DNA from: Opitutaceae bacterium
Lineage (GTDB): Bacteria > Verrucomicrobiota > Verrucomicrobiia > Opitutales > Opitutaceae
Assembly: GCA_029979145.1 (NCBI GenBank)
Contig: JAPOIC010000032.1
Coordinates: forward strand, 1 to 13,506
Direction of reading: 5' to 3'
DNA length: 13,506 nt
This document shows positions 1-6,343 of the stretch, one piece after another. The notes below the pieces were generated by a model. That model was not told the DNA's origin. It ran no database searches and saw only the letters and a list, made by a program, of their open reading frames with translations. Every line of letters starts with the position of its first letter. Position 1 is the first letter of the stretch. Position numbers and translations under genes: made by a program.

Positions 1-125
1 ATTTTGAGCACATCCCCGAGCTGGCGTGGAAATACAGCTACGGCGTGTTCTGGCTCGTGTGTCTTGGAATTTCCGCCGCGCTATTCGTCTTCTTCTGGCG
101 GCGCGGCTGGCTCGGTCGGAAGTGA
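1..125 (+). CDS. corA: CorA-family Mg2+ transporter, C-terminal end only
   Basis: This is the last 40 codons of a gene entering from the left; the first full codon is at position 3 and the TGA at 123-125. CorA channels are pentamers in the inner membrane that import Mg2+. The fragment starts FEHIPELAWKY, which matches the short periplasmic loop that follows the GMN selectivity motif in CorA proteins (the family pattern is GMN-F-E-x-M-P-E-L). The GMN itself would lie just outside the window. One hydrophobic helix follows (about residues 14-32 of the fragment, YGVFWLVCLGISAALFVFFW), and then the short basic cytoplasmic tail RRGWLGRK that is typical of the family. It converges on gmhB, with only 4 bp between the stop codons. 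The assignment rests on a short but very characteristic tail. Confidence 0.85.
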   Translation, partial: FEHIPELAWKYSYGVFWLVCLGISAALFVFFWRRGWLGRK

Positions 126-129
126 CCGC

Positions 130-663
130 TCAGGCGGTGGCCGCGGCGACCACTGCGGCGAGATCGTGATGCAGGTGGGCGCTCGCGGGCAAATGCTGCC
201 GCCACGCCGCCGCATCATATTTGCCCGTGCAGACCGCGGCGGCGTGAATGCCGGCGGCCAGACCGGCCTCGAGATCGCTCTCGCGATCGCCGACCATCCA
301 GCACTGGGCCGGATCGAGGTGATGGCGCGCGATGCTTCCGAGGATGAAGCGTGGTGACGGCTTGCGGTAGAGCGAAGGTTGGCCCGGTGCCTCGGGCGCG
401 ATGCAGGTGTCGGTGAACAGGGCGTCGCCCAAGCCGATCAGGTCAAGCATCCGGCGGTTGCAGGCCTCAGCGTCGGCGAGCGTGTGATAGCCGCGGCCGA
501 TGCCCGATTGGTTGGTGAACAGGAACAGCCTGAACCCGTGGTCGCGGGCGGTGCGCAGGGCCTCCGCGACGCCCGGAATCAGTTCCACACCCGCCGGATC
601 GGCGAGGTAGTCCTTGTCGACAATCAGGGTGCCGTCGCGATCAAGGAAGAGCGCCCGGCTCAT
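130..663 (-). CDS. gmhB: D-glycero-D-manno-heptose-1,7-bisphosphate 7-phosphatase (HAD family)
   Basis: A 177-residue HAD-superfamily phosphatase of the HisB-N/GmhB type. GmhB removes the 7-phosphate of heptose bisphosphate in the cytoplasm, one step of ADP-heptose synthesis for LPS core. Motif I is D8-R-D-G-T (nucleophile D8, acid/base D10), motif II is T50-N51-Q52, motif III includes R100-K101-P102, and motif IV is G125-D126-R127-E-S-D130. The ATG at 663 overlaps the stop of the kinase gene upstream in the arrangement ATGA, so the start is well supported and translation is probably coupled. No Shine-Dalgarno is visible, which fits coupling. Oddity: the zinc loop of classical GmhB (C-x-H ... 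C-x-C) is reduced to a single C87 in CIAPEAPG, so the zinc site appears to be absent. The heptose pathway role is inferred from the kinase next door. A related sugar-phosphate phosphatase is the alternative. Confidence 0.88.
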   Translation of the reverse strand: MSRALFLDRDGTLIVDKDYLADPAGVELIPGVAEALRTARDHGFRLFLFTNQSGIGRGYHTLADAEACNRRMLDLIGLGDALFTDTCIAPEAPGQPSLYRKPSPRFILGSIARHHLDPAQCWMVGDRESDLEAGLAAGIHAAAVCTGKYDAAAWRQHLPASAHLHHDLAAVVAAATA

Positions 664-1637
664 GACTGATGGGCGACGTAGGCGAGGAGTTCCTCGGGCG
701 TGACCGTGGCGGTGCCGAGTTTGCCGACGACCACGCCGGACGCGGCATTGGAGAACTGCGCAGCTTGCTCCAATTTGGCGCCGGCCGCGAGGGCGAGAAC
801 GAGACCTGCCAAGGCGGTGTCGCCCGCGCCCGAAACATCATACACCTCCCGCGCGGCGGTTGGGATGAGCTTGGAAACTTTGCCCTCGGCGCTCAGCAGC
901 ATGCCGTCCTCGCCGAGGGTGATCACCAGATTGCGGGTGCGGTGGGCGCGGTGGATGCGGCTGCAGATTTCGGCGCTCGGATACGGGATGTGCGGGTTGG
1001 CTTCAAAGCCGGCCAATTCGTAAGATTCACGACGGTTTGGCGTGATGAGGTCGAGGTCGCGAAATTTCAGCTTCCGCTTCGGCTTCGGGTCGAGCGCGAC
1101 AAACTTGCCGGCGGCGCGGGCGAGCTTGGTGACACGGGTCACCAACTCATCCGTGAGAATGCCCTTGGCGTAGTCGGAGAGAATAATCGCGTCCGCTTCC
1201 TCGATGGCGGCGCGCAGCAGCGCATCAGCCTCACTGGCGGTGAATTGGTAGGCGGCGGGAGCGGACTCGCGATCGAGACGGCAAAGCTGCTGGTGCTGCA
1301 CGAGCACCCGGGTCTTCACGATGGTTGCGCCGGTGCCGGGGGTGGGGAGGATGCCGATGCCGCGCTCGGAAAGAATGCCTGACAGGCGTCGACCGGCTTC
1401 GTCGTCGGCGATAAAGCCAGCCACCGTGCAGCCGGCGCCGAGCGAGGCGATGTTCAACGCGACGTTGGCGGCGCCGCCGGCGGTCCATGTGTCGCGGGCA
1501 ATGTCGACCACCGGAACCGGCGCCTCGGGCGAGATGCGGGTGGCGTCGCCCCAGATGTAGTGGTCGAGCATCACGTCGCCGATGACGAGGATACGCAGCT
1601 TGGCGATCTTCTTGAGGAGCGGGCCGAATGACTTCAT
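660..1637 (-). CDS. rfaE1: D-glycero-beta-D-manno-heptose-7-phosphate kinase (PfkB family, single domain)
   Basis: A 325-residue PfkB/ribokinase-fold kinase resembling the N-terminal domain of HldE (RfaE). It phosphorylates D-glycero-D-manno-heptose 7-phosphate at C1 in the cytoplasm, giving the substrate of the adjacent gmhB product. Visible signatures, numbered from the ATG at 1637: GDVMLDHYIWG and RISPEAPVPV near residues 20-43, the sugar-binding GGAANVALN at about 54-62, TPNRRE at about 199-204, and the ATP/catalytic motif G-A-G-D at 270-273 (D273 is the general base). The C-terminal nucleotidyltransferase domain of bifunctional HldE is absent, so a separate HldC-type enzyme should exist elsewhere. 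I chose ATG 1637 over an in-frame TTG at 1649 because the ATG gives an exact ATGA overlap with the upstream peptidase gene and has GGGA about 6 nt before it. Confidence 0.9.
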   Translation of the reverse strand: MKSFGPLLKKIAKLRILVIGDVMLDHYIWGDATRISPEAPVPVVDIARDTWTAGGAANVALNIASLGAGCTVAGFIADDEAGRRLSGILSERGIGILPTPGTGATIVKTRVLVQHQQLCRLDRESAPAAYQFTASEADALLRAAIEEADAIILSDYAKGILTDELVTRVTKLARAAGKFVALDPKPKRKLKFRDLDLITPNRRESYELAGFEANPHIPYPSAEICSRIHRAHRTRNLVITLGEDGMLLSAEGKVSKLIPTAAREVYDVSGAGDTALAGLVLALAAGAKLEQAAQFSNAASGVVVGKLGTATVTPEELLAYVAHQS

Positions 1638-2770
1638 CGAATTTCCCAATCGTAGGGGTGAGAAGAGAGGAGCTTGGAACCGCGGGCGGTGACCTGCACG
1701 ACGTCCTCGATACGGCAGCCGCCGAGCCCGGGGTAGTAGAGGCCGGGCTCGATCGTCACCACGGTCCCCTTTTTCAGGACCTGCGGCACGGCGGAGACCC
1801 GGGGCGGTTCGTGGATCGCCACGCCCAAGCCGTGACCCGTGCCGTGGAAAAAGCCGACTGAGCCGCTCTTTCCGCGCTTGGTTTCGTAGCCCGCGGCGTC
1901 GAACACCGCGGTGACCTTGGCGTGGACGTCACTGCCATAAATGGTGGCCTTGACCGCCTTGATCGCGGCGCGCTGGGCCTCGTGCACCGTGGCGTAGAGC
2001 TTCCGCTGGGCCTCGGAGGCCCGGCCTTTCAAGTAGGTCCGGGTCATGTCGCCGAAGTAGCCGGTCTTCACCACGCGGGGGAAAATATCGAGGATGATGA
2101 GCTGGTTGGGGCGGAGCGGGCCGTGGCCGCGCTCGCGGGGATCGCAGGCCTGATCGCCGCCGGCGACGATGGTGTGATCGGCGCGTCCACCTTCGCGGAG
2201 GATCGCGGCTTCGATGGCGAAGTTCAGGCGCTCGGAGGTCAGCGGTTGACCCTCGAAGATCAGCGAGCGGCCGCGGATGCGGGAACGGCGCAGGATGTCC
2301 TCGGCGACGGTGAAGCCGACCGAGCTCAAGCGGTTGCCCTCGCGGATCGCGGCGGCCTCCTTGGCGCTCTTGATCTCGCGCTCGGGGAAGAGCGGTCCGT
2401 CGGCGAGTTCGAGCCTCACGCCCAGATCGCGGAGTTTCACGAACAGGGCGGCGGGAAAATCGTCCGCCACGCGGAAGCCGGGCACCTTGTAGGTCTTTGC
2501 GAGCACGGCGATGACCTCGGCGGGGCCGACCTTGCGCTCCGGGTAGGCTTGGCGGGCGCGGGCCACGGTGTCCTCCAGCGAAACCAGTTGATCGAAAGTC
2601 TTGGCCTTGAGCACACGGCCGAACTCGAGGGCGCTCTGCACCGTCACGCGCTGGCGGCCCGTGCCAAAGGCGATGAACGGGTCATGCACGGGCACGCGGC
2701 TGAAATAGAGCTGATCGGGGCTCGACCCGGTGTCGGCGTAAATAAGCGGGGGCAACGATTTGGAACTCAC
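1634..2770 (-). CDS. M24-family Xaa-Pro peptidase (aminopeptidase P-like)
   Basis: A 378-residue protein with the M24 'pita-bread' metallopeptidase domain in its C-terminal part (from about residue 135) and a divergent N-terminal creatinase-like domain. The expected dinuclear metal ligands are visible: D228 (LILDIFPR), D241 (FGDMTRTY), H313 (HGTGHGLG), E341 (VTIEPGLYY) and E355 (CRIEDVV). H320 (AIHEPP) is the usual second active-site histidine. Such enzymes cleave the bond before a proline, usually in the cytoplasm. It is the first gene of the minus-strand set and overlaps the heptose kinase by 4 bp (ATGA). The start is GTG at 2770, the most upstream possibility in frame; no convincing Shine-Dalgarno precedes it. 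No signal peptide is visible. A link between a proline peptidase and heptose synthesis is not known to me and may simply be transcriptional convenience. Exact substrate preference cannot be read from the sequence. Confidence 0.85.
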   Translation of the reverse strand: MSSKSLPPLIYADTGSSPDQLYFSRVPVHDPFIAFGTGRQRVTVQSALEFGRVLKAKTFDQLVSLEDTVARARQAYPERKVGPAEVIAVLAKTYKVPGFRVADDFPAALFVKLRDLGVRLELADGPLFPEREIKSAKEAAAIREGNRLSSVGFTVAEDILRRSRIRGRSLIFEGQPLTSERLNFAIEAAILREGGRADHTIVAGGDQACDPRERGHGPLRPNQLIILDIFPRVVKTGYFGDMTRTYLKGRASEAQRKLYATVHEAQRAAIKAVKATIYGSDVHAKVTAVFDAAGYETKRGKSGSVGFFHGTGHGLGVAIHEPPRVSAVPQVLKKGTVVTIEPGLYYPGLGGCRIEDVVQVTARGSKLLSSHPYDWEIR

Positions 2771-2821
2771 GGCGTAAAGCGGGGTTGATTGTCGGTTGGG
2801 GGAAGATTACCCACCGAGACC

Positions 2822-3358
2822 GTGAAAAACGCAAATCCGGTTTCTTGGCCCCGTGTGTTTCTGGTCCTGCTGGTGCTGGCCCTGCCATTGGCCGGCTGCG
2901 CCCGCGCCGAACCCGAACCGCCGCCGGCGCCGAAGACCGTGGCGGATTGGTTCACGATCAAGGTCGGCGACCAGTCTGTGCGCGTGCAATTCGCCGTGAC
3001 ACCGGGTGAAATGCAACACGGACTGATGGAGCGGCGCGAGCTCGGGCCGGATGACGGCATGCTCTTTGTCTACCTGCGCCCGCAGCGCCTTTCGTTCTGG
3101 ATGCGCAATACGCCGCTGCCGCTCGACATCGGTTTCTTCAAGGCCAACGGCGAACTGGCCGAGATCTATCCTTTGCTGCCGTTCGACGAACACCCCGTGC
3201 AGTCGCGCAGCTTGGAGCTGCAGTTCGCGCTGGAAATGAACCAAGGTTGGTTCAAGGCGCACGGCTTGCGGCCGGGGGACAAGCTCGACCTCGCGGCGGT
3301 GAAAGCGGCGCTGAAGGCGCGCGATTTCCCCACGCGCCAGTTCGGCTTGGGCGACTGA
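2822..3358 (+). CDS. DUF192 family lipoprotein
   Basis: A 178-residue protein when started at GTG 2822. Residues 1-25 form a lipoprotein signal: polar start KNANPVSWPR, hydrophobic RVFLVLLVLALPLA, then lipobox L-A-G-C with C26 as the lipidated cysteine, followed by a proline-rich spacer (PEPPPAP). The mature part is a complete DUF192 domain (about 45-160) with the family signatures TPGEMQHGLMERREL, DDGMLFVY, FWMRNTPLPLDIGF and a final GLRPGDKL. The biochemical role of DUF192 is not established. The predicted location is a membrane-anchored periplasmic protein. A longer TTG start at 2789 is possible but would put 11 polar residues before the signal peptide. It diverges from the peptidase gene, with about 50 bp between starts, and converges on the gene ending at 3364 (5 bp between stops). 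Confidence 0.85.
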   Translation: MKNANPVSWPRVFLVLLVLALPLAGCARAEPEPPPAPKTVADWFTIKVGDQSVRVQFAVTPGEMQHGLMERRELGPDDGMLFVYLRPQRLSFWMRNTPLPLDIGFFKANGELAEIYPLLPFDEHPVQSRSLELQFALEMNQGWFKAHGLRPGDKLDLAAVKAALKARDFPTRQFGLGD

Positions 3359-3367
3359 CCGCGTCAG
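3355..3367. terminator. Short hairpin across facing stop codons
   Basis: CTGAC (3355-3359), loop CGC, GTCAG (3363-3367) is a perfect 5-bp inverted repeat. It contains the TGA of the DUF192 gene on plus and the TGA of the 3364-3834 gene on minus. There is no T-tract on either side, so a function as a bidirectional terminator is only inferred. Confidence 0.3.
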
Positions 3368-3834
3368 GCGAGGGGATCGCCCGGCTCGACTTGCAGGTCG
3401 TCGGTGGGGATCTCGTTGTTCGTGCGGACGAGGAGGACGGGCGTCTTGGTTTTCACCCAGGCGTTGGCTTCCTTAAAGTGCTTGGCGGGGACGTTCTCGA
3501 TCGTGTCGCCGACGGTTGTCGCGGGCATGAGCCGGCCCTTCTTGCTGGCATTGAATTCGTAGGCGGCGCGATAGACGCGCTCCGCCGTGGTCGCCGGGCT
3601 GTCGTCCTCGGGGATCTGCAGGACCCAGCCGACGAGGTCATCCTTGGGCATCTTGCCCTCGGGATCGGACACAAGGATCACGAACTGCTTTTTTATCGGT
3701 GGCGGCTTGTCCTCTTCGCCCGGGTCGGGCTGCACCACGAGGTTCATCTCCTCGATCACGCGGCGGAGGACGGCGGGGTCGAGCTGGTTCTTCTTCAAGA
3801 TCTCGGCGACCTTGTTTACATCGATTTTCGGCAT
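3364..3834 (-). CDS. Conserved-looking hypothetical protein, 156 residues
   Basis: I do not recognise a named domain. The reading frame starts at ATG 3834 (MPKIDVNKVAEILKKN) and encodes a soluble, acidic/lysine-rich protein with no signal peptide or membrane segment. The N-terminal 30 residues look helical (KVAEILKKNQLDPAVLRRVIEEMN), followed by a proline/acidic linker (QPDPGEEDKPPP) at about 34-46. A compact alpha/beta domain follows (KKQFVILVSDPEG, LVGWVLQIPED, AERVYRAAYEFNASKKGR, TPVLLVRTNNEIP). Its composition and codon use look like a real gene, and I believe similar proteins occur in Opitutaceae. It lies back to back with the Nudix gene (36 bp between starts) and tail to tail with the DUF192 gene. 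Longer in-frame extensions up to 4134 run through the Nudix gene and are not credible. No function can be assigned. Confidence 0.75.
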   Translation of the reverse strand: MPKIDVNKVAEILKKNQLDPAVLRRVIEEMNLVVQPDPGEEDKPPPIKKQFVILVSDPEGKMPKDDLVGWVLQIPEDDSPATTAERVYRAAYEFNASKKGRLMPATTVGDTIENVPAKHFKEANAWVKTKTPVLLVRTNNEIPTDDLQVEPGDPLA

Positions 3835-3867
3835 GGTCTTTTGGTCGTTGGTGGCCACGAATGGACA

Positions 3868-3882
3868 CGAATGAACGGGAAT
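3868..3882 (+). repeat. Copy 1 of a 15-bp repeat, CGAATGAACGSGAAT
   Basis: CGAATGAACGGGAAT here matches 3868-3882 to 12803-12817 (CGAATGAACGCGAAT) at 14 of 15 positions. This copy is extended on the left by a related unit, CACGAATGGACACGAATG (3856-3873). It covers the start codon of the Nudix gene (ATG 3871). It may be a degenerate dispersed element rather than a regulatory site. Confidence 0.45.
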
Positions 3883-4416
3883 GTAAAGGCCAGGGCGGGC
3901 GACGAGTGGTTTGATGTCGTTAACGAGCGCGACGAGGTCACCGGCCGGGAGCGTCGCGCCGTGGTGCACGCCCGCGGGCTCTGGCACCGGGCGGTGTATA
4001 TTTTCGTGTTCAATGCCGCGGGGCAGCTGTTTCTGCAGAAGCGGTCGATGATCAAGGATTCCTCGCCAGGACTGTGGACGGTGGCTTGTTCGGGCCATGT
4101 CGACTCCGGGGAGAACTACGACGACGCGGCGCAACGGGAGTTTGGCGAGGAGCTCGGAGTGGACCTAAAGGATCCGCCGAGCCGCTGGTTTCGCGTGGAC
4201 GCCTGTGCCGTGACCGGCTGGGAGTTTTGCTGGATTTACCAACTCCGCCACGAAGGCCCCTTTGTGCTTCATCCGGAAGAAATTGAAGCGGGGCGTTGGC
4301 TGACCGTGTCGGAATTGGAGCGCCAAATGCGGGATGAACCGGAGCAATTTTGTCCGATCTTCCGCTTTATTTGGAACCGGGCTGCTTCGGCTCCGGGTAA
4401 TAATAATCCGGACTGA
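3871..4416 (+). CDS. Nudix hydrolase (YfcD / IDI-like subfamily)
   Basis: A 181-residue protein with a canonical Nudix box at residues 75-97: G-x5-E-x7-R-E-F-G-E-E-L-G-V, with the catalytic R89-E90 and E93-E94 all present. Around it are the family features DEWFDVVNERDEVTG near the N-terminus, HRAVYIFVFNAAGQLFLQKRS, GLWTVACSGHVDSGE and a C-terminal EEIEAGRWLTVSEL. Together these resemble YfcD and isopentenyl-diphosphate-isomerase-like Nudix proteins, which hydrolyse nucleoside-diphosphate-linked compounds; the substrate here is unknown. ATG 3871 is the only plausible in-frame start. No Shine-Dalgarno is seen, and the start lies inside a short repeat, so the first ten residues may be a recent addition. 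The upstream in-frame extension to 3247 runs antisense through the neighbouring gene and is rejected. Its last 50 bp overlap the opposing gene that ends at 4367. Confidence 0.88.
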   Translation: MNGNVKARAGDEWFDVVNERDEVTGRERRAVVHARGLWHRAVYIFVFNAAGQLFLQKRSMIKDSSPGLWTVACSGHVDSGENYDDAAQREFGEELGVDLKDPPSRWFRVDACAVTGWEFCWIYQLRHEGPFVLHPEEIEAGRWLTVSELERQMRDEPEQFCPIFRFIWNRAASAPGNNNPD

Positions 4417-4693
4417 CGTAGTTCGAGCGGCCGGCGATGCGGCCCGGGCCCGATCGCGCGGAGAGGCGCTTAATTTCGTCGAATTGCTTCTGGGTGATCA
4501 GGCGTCGCGGCAGGCGCTTTTCCGCTTCGGCCAGCAGGCGCTCACGATCGTCGTCGGTCGGCTCATGCGGGTCCCATGGGGTGTGGTGGCCCTGGTGGCG
4601 TTTCCACTCGATGTTGCCGCCGTGCACGATGGCGCGGACCTGGTATTTGCCCAGGTCGGGATCGCGATTCCACCAGCCGAATTCCATGCTCAT
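4367..4693 (-). CDS. Hypothetical protein, 108 residues, downstream of metallophosphoesterase
   Basis: I do not recognise a named family. The frame from ATG 4693 encodes MSMEFGWWNRDPDLGKY, then a beta-rich stretch QVRAIVHGGNIEWKRHQGHHTPW with several histidines, then a charged helix (DDDRERLLAEAEKRLPRRLITQKQFDEIKRL, about 47-77). It ends in a tyrosine/proline-rich tail (VSPDYYYPEP). The tryptophan- and histidine-rich start and regular helix look like a genuine protein rather than an antisense shadow. No signal peptide or membrane helix is visible. It begins 8 bp after the metallophosphoesterase stop on the same strand, so it is probably co-transcribed with it. A second ATG at 4687 is possible; no good Shine-Dalgarno is close to either. 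The final 16 codons overlap the 3' end of the Nudix gene on the other strand. Confidence 0.65.
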   Translation of the reverse strand: MSMEFGWWNRDPDLGKYQVRAIVHGGNIEWKRHQGHHTPWDPHEPTDDDRERLLAEAEKRLPRRLITQKQFDEIKRLSARSGPGRIAGRSNYVSPDYYYPEPKQPGSK

Positions 4694-4701
4694 GTCCGCG
4701 G

Positions 4702-5532
4702 TTATGCCGAAACTCCGGTCGGAGTCAGGGTAAATTCGCGCACCGGATCGCCGGAAAGGAAATCGGACCCCTGCCGCCGGACTTTGCGGACTAAGAGACG
4801 GTTGGGTGTAAGGTCGACGACTAATTGGCCGCAGGGCGGGCAGAATGAACCGGTGTTGATCACGATCCGGCCGCTGGGCCGGCGCCACACGCCCGGCCAG
4901 TGGGTGTGTCCGCTGACGATAAACTGCGCCGCCGGGCGGTGCTGCGTGAGCAGGGCATCGGCGCGGCGAGGAAAAGTGCGCCACGAATCGACGATGGCCC
5001 ACGGGCGCGTCGGCGGCCAGAGCGCGTGGGTGAGGTGAGAGGCCAAGTGCCGCCAACCTTGACGCACCGCAGCTTGGCGCTTGGGGATGGCGGCGGCGGC
5101 CCGCCGGTGTGCGGCGATGAGTCCCTCCAGATGGCCGGCGCTCCCGCGCGCGGCGGCGACCAACTGCGCGGCCAGGGGGGCATCCTTGCCCCAAGGCACG
5201 ATGTTGTCGAAGGCGATGTCTCCGTGCGTGACCACGACGCCGCCCGGCTGCTCGAGCCAATGGTCGGGGGAAATGTCCGGGTCATGATTGCCGGTCAGGT
5301 AGCGCACCGCGCCGGGCAGGGCTTGGGCAAAGGCTTTCAGATCCGCACGCACGGTCTCCACGTGACCGGGGTTGGTGTCGGGTCGGGTGTCGATGGTGTC
5401 GCCGTTGAACCAGACCTCACCGGCGTCCTGCAGCAGCGGCGCAAGTTGCGCGAGGTCCCGCACCAACGAGCCGCGCTCGCCGTAATGGACGTCGGAGAGA
5501 ATGCGCACGAGTTCTGACACGGTGCTTGGCAA
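4702..5532 (-). CDS. Calcineurin-like metallophosphoesterase
   Basis: A 276-residue cytoplasmic-looking protein with all motifs of the dinuclear metallophosphoesterase superfamily, numbered from TTG 5532: D14-x-H16 (SDVHYGERG), G44-D45-x-x-D48 (NGDTID), G81-N82-H83-D84, H103 (VTHGD) and G208-H209-T210-H211. It therefore should hydrolyse a phosphoester or diphosphate bond; the layout recalls UDP-2,3-diacylglucosamine pyrophosphatase-like (LpxH-like) enzymes, but the substrate cannot be fixed from these motifs. An insertion of about 85 residues between H103 and GHTH carries an Ala/His/Arg-rich helical region. The start is uncertain: TTG 5532 and GTG 5520 are both in frame, neither with a clear Shine-Dalgarno. 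GTG 5520 would begin only nine residues before the first metal ligand. It probably forms a two-gene unit with the 108-residue gene and diverges from the LolA-like gene at 5608. Confidence 0.82.
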   Translation of the reverse strand: MPSTVSELVRILSDVHYGERGSLVRDLAQLAPLLQDAGEVWFNGDTIDTRPDTNPGHVETVRADLKAFAQALPGAVRYLTGNHDPDISPDHWLEQPGGVVVTHGDIAFDNIVPWGKDAPLAAQLVAAARGSAGHLEGLIAAHRRAAAAIPKRQAAVRQGWRHLASHLTHALWPPTRPWAIVDSWRTFPRRADALLTQHRPAAQFIVSGHTHWPGVWRRPSGRIVINTGSFCPPCGQLVVDLTPNRLLVRKVRRQGSDFLSGDPVREFTLTPTGVSA

Positions 5533-5607
5533 CAGAACGATGCCCGCGACGAGGGCAAGACCTTAGCCAAGGCTTGCGGCGCGCGGCGTCCCGCAAACAG
5601 TGGTGGG

Positions 5608-6330
5608 ATGCTTCGTGGGATGCTGCTTCTTTTTGCCCTGCTGACCGCCTTCGCCGCGCGGGCGGAGGATGCCGCGAGCTTGGCCCGCATTCACGAGGAG
5701 GCGATCGGGGGCCGGCTGCGACTCGGGCTGCTGCAAACCATGCGCGTCGACGGCGAGGTGTTGATCGACGGCCGGCGGCTGGAATTCAGCCTTTGGGCGG
5801 AGCGTCCAAACAAGATCCGGATGGAGACACGCACGGACGACCACATGATCGTCCAGGCCACCGACGGGGTGAATTCGCCCTAGCAGATGGATCCCAACGC
5901 CGAGACGCCCAAGCCGACGTATCTGCCGGCGTCCGCGTCGCTGGAGTTTTCCGCCGACGCGGAGTTCGACGATCCGCTCGTGAGTTACGAGGCGAAGGGC
6001 TACACGCTCGATTATGCGGGCACCGAAGACTGGTATGGGCGCCGCGCCTTCAAACTGTTCGTCACGCGGCGACATGTCACTGGTTACTACCTGCTGGTCG
6101 ACGCGGAAACCTATTTCATCGTGGGCAAGAAGTCGGTGCGGGATCTTGGTTTCGGTCGCGAGATCCCGATCGAGACGCGCTACGACGATTTTCGGCCCGT
6201 GGCGGGCATCATCATGCCGCATCGGGTGGTGGTGACCTCGGAAGACAAGCCGCTGCACGAGACGCGCATGCGGCACGTGCGGCCCAACGCGCCCGTGCCG
6301 CCGAACGCGTTCGCAATGCCGGGGCGCTGA
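5608..6330 (+). pseudogene. Secreted LolA/DUF2092-like protein interrupted by an in-frame TAG
   Basis: From ATG 5608 the frame encodes a signal peptide (LRGMLLLFALLTAFAARA, cleavage likely after residue 19) and then the start of an outer-membrane-lipoprotein-sorting-like beta domain (MRVDGEVLIDGRRLEFSLWAERPNKIRMET). It stops at TAG 5881-5883, after 91 residues. The same frame continues without a shift from 5884 to the TGA at 6328-6330 with the rest of the domain (DWYGRRAFKLFVT, YYLLVDAETYFIVGKK, IPIETRYDDFRPVAGIIMPHRV). Homologous folds usually read D-G-x-x-x-W-Q at this point, so the TAG most likely replaces a TGG tryptophan codon by one base change (inference). Full length would be 240 residues, a periplasmic protein of unknown role. 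A sequencing error, a true nonsense mutation or readthrough would all look like this. An ATG at 5887 could restart the C-terminal part but lacks a Shine-Dalgarno and a signal peptide. Confidence 0.8.
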
Positions 6331-6343
6331 CGGCCGGTCAGCG
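6325..6343. terminator. Perfect 7-bp hairpin across facing stop codons
   Basis: CGCTGAC (6325-6331), loop GGCCG, GTCAGCG (6337-6343). The two arms contain the TGA of the LolA-like gene (plus) and the TGA of the DUF4412 gene (minus). No T-tract follows in either direction, so it would be a hairpin-only bidirectional terminator if it functions. Confidence 0.45.

Noticed and set aside
669..1382. Long plus-strand open frame antisense to the heptose kinase gene
   Set aside because: The kinase on minus has complete catalytic motifs; this frame is Gly/Ala/Val-rich without any domain.
1922..2788. 288-codon plus-strand frame antisense to the Xaa-Pro peptidase
   Set aside because: All five metal ligands of the peptidase are on the minus strand; the plus frame is a shadow.
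2771..2821. TTGATT followed by an AT-containing stretch as a promoter between the divergent peptidase and DUF192 genes
   Set aside because: No convincing -10 element at proper spacing; promoter consensus in this group is uncertain.
3247..3870. In-frame upstream extension of the Nudix gene
   Set aside because: It runs through the end of the DUF192 gene and antisense to the 156-residue gene and has no Nudix-family homology; the family N-terminus begins near residue 11 after ATG 3871.
5574..5596. Inverted repeat TTGCGG / CCGCAA with an 11-nt loop upstream of the LolA-like gene
   Set aside because: Six pairs with a long loop in GC-rich DNA is not unusual, and no promoter or regulator context supports it.
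5881..5883. TAG read as selenocysteine/pyrrolysine-type recoding
   Set aside because: Selenocysteine uses TGA, no pyrrolysine genes are seen, and the protein is not a methylamine methyltransferase; a nonsense mutation or sequence error is simpler.
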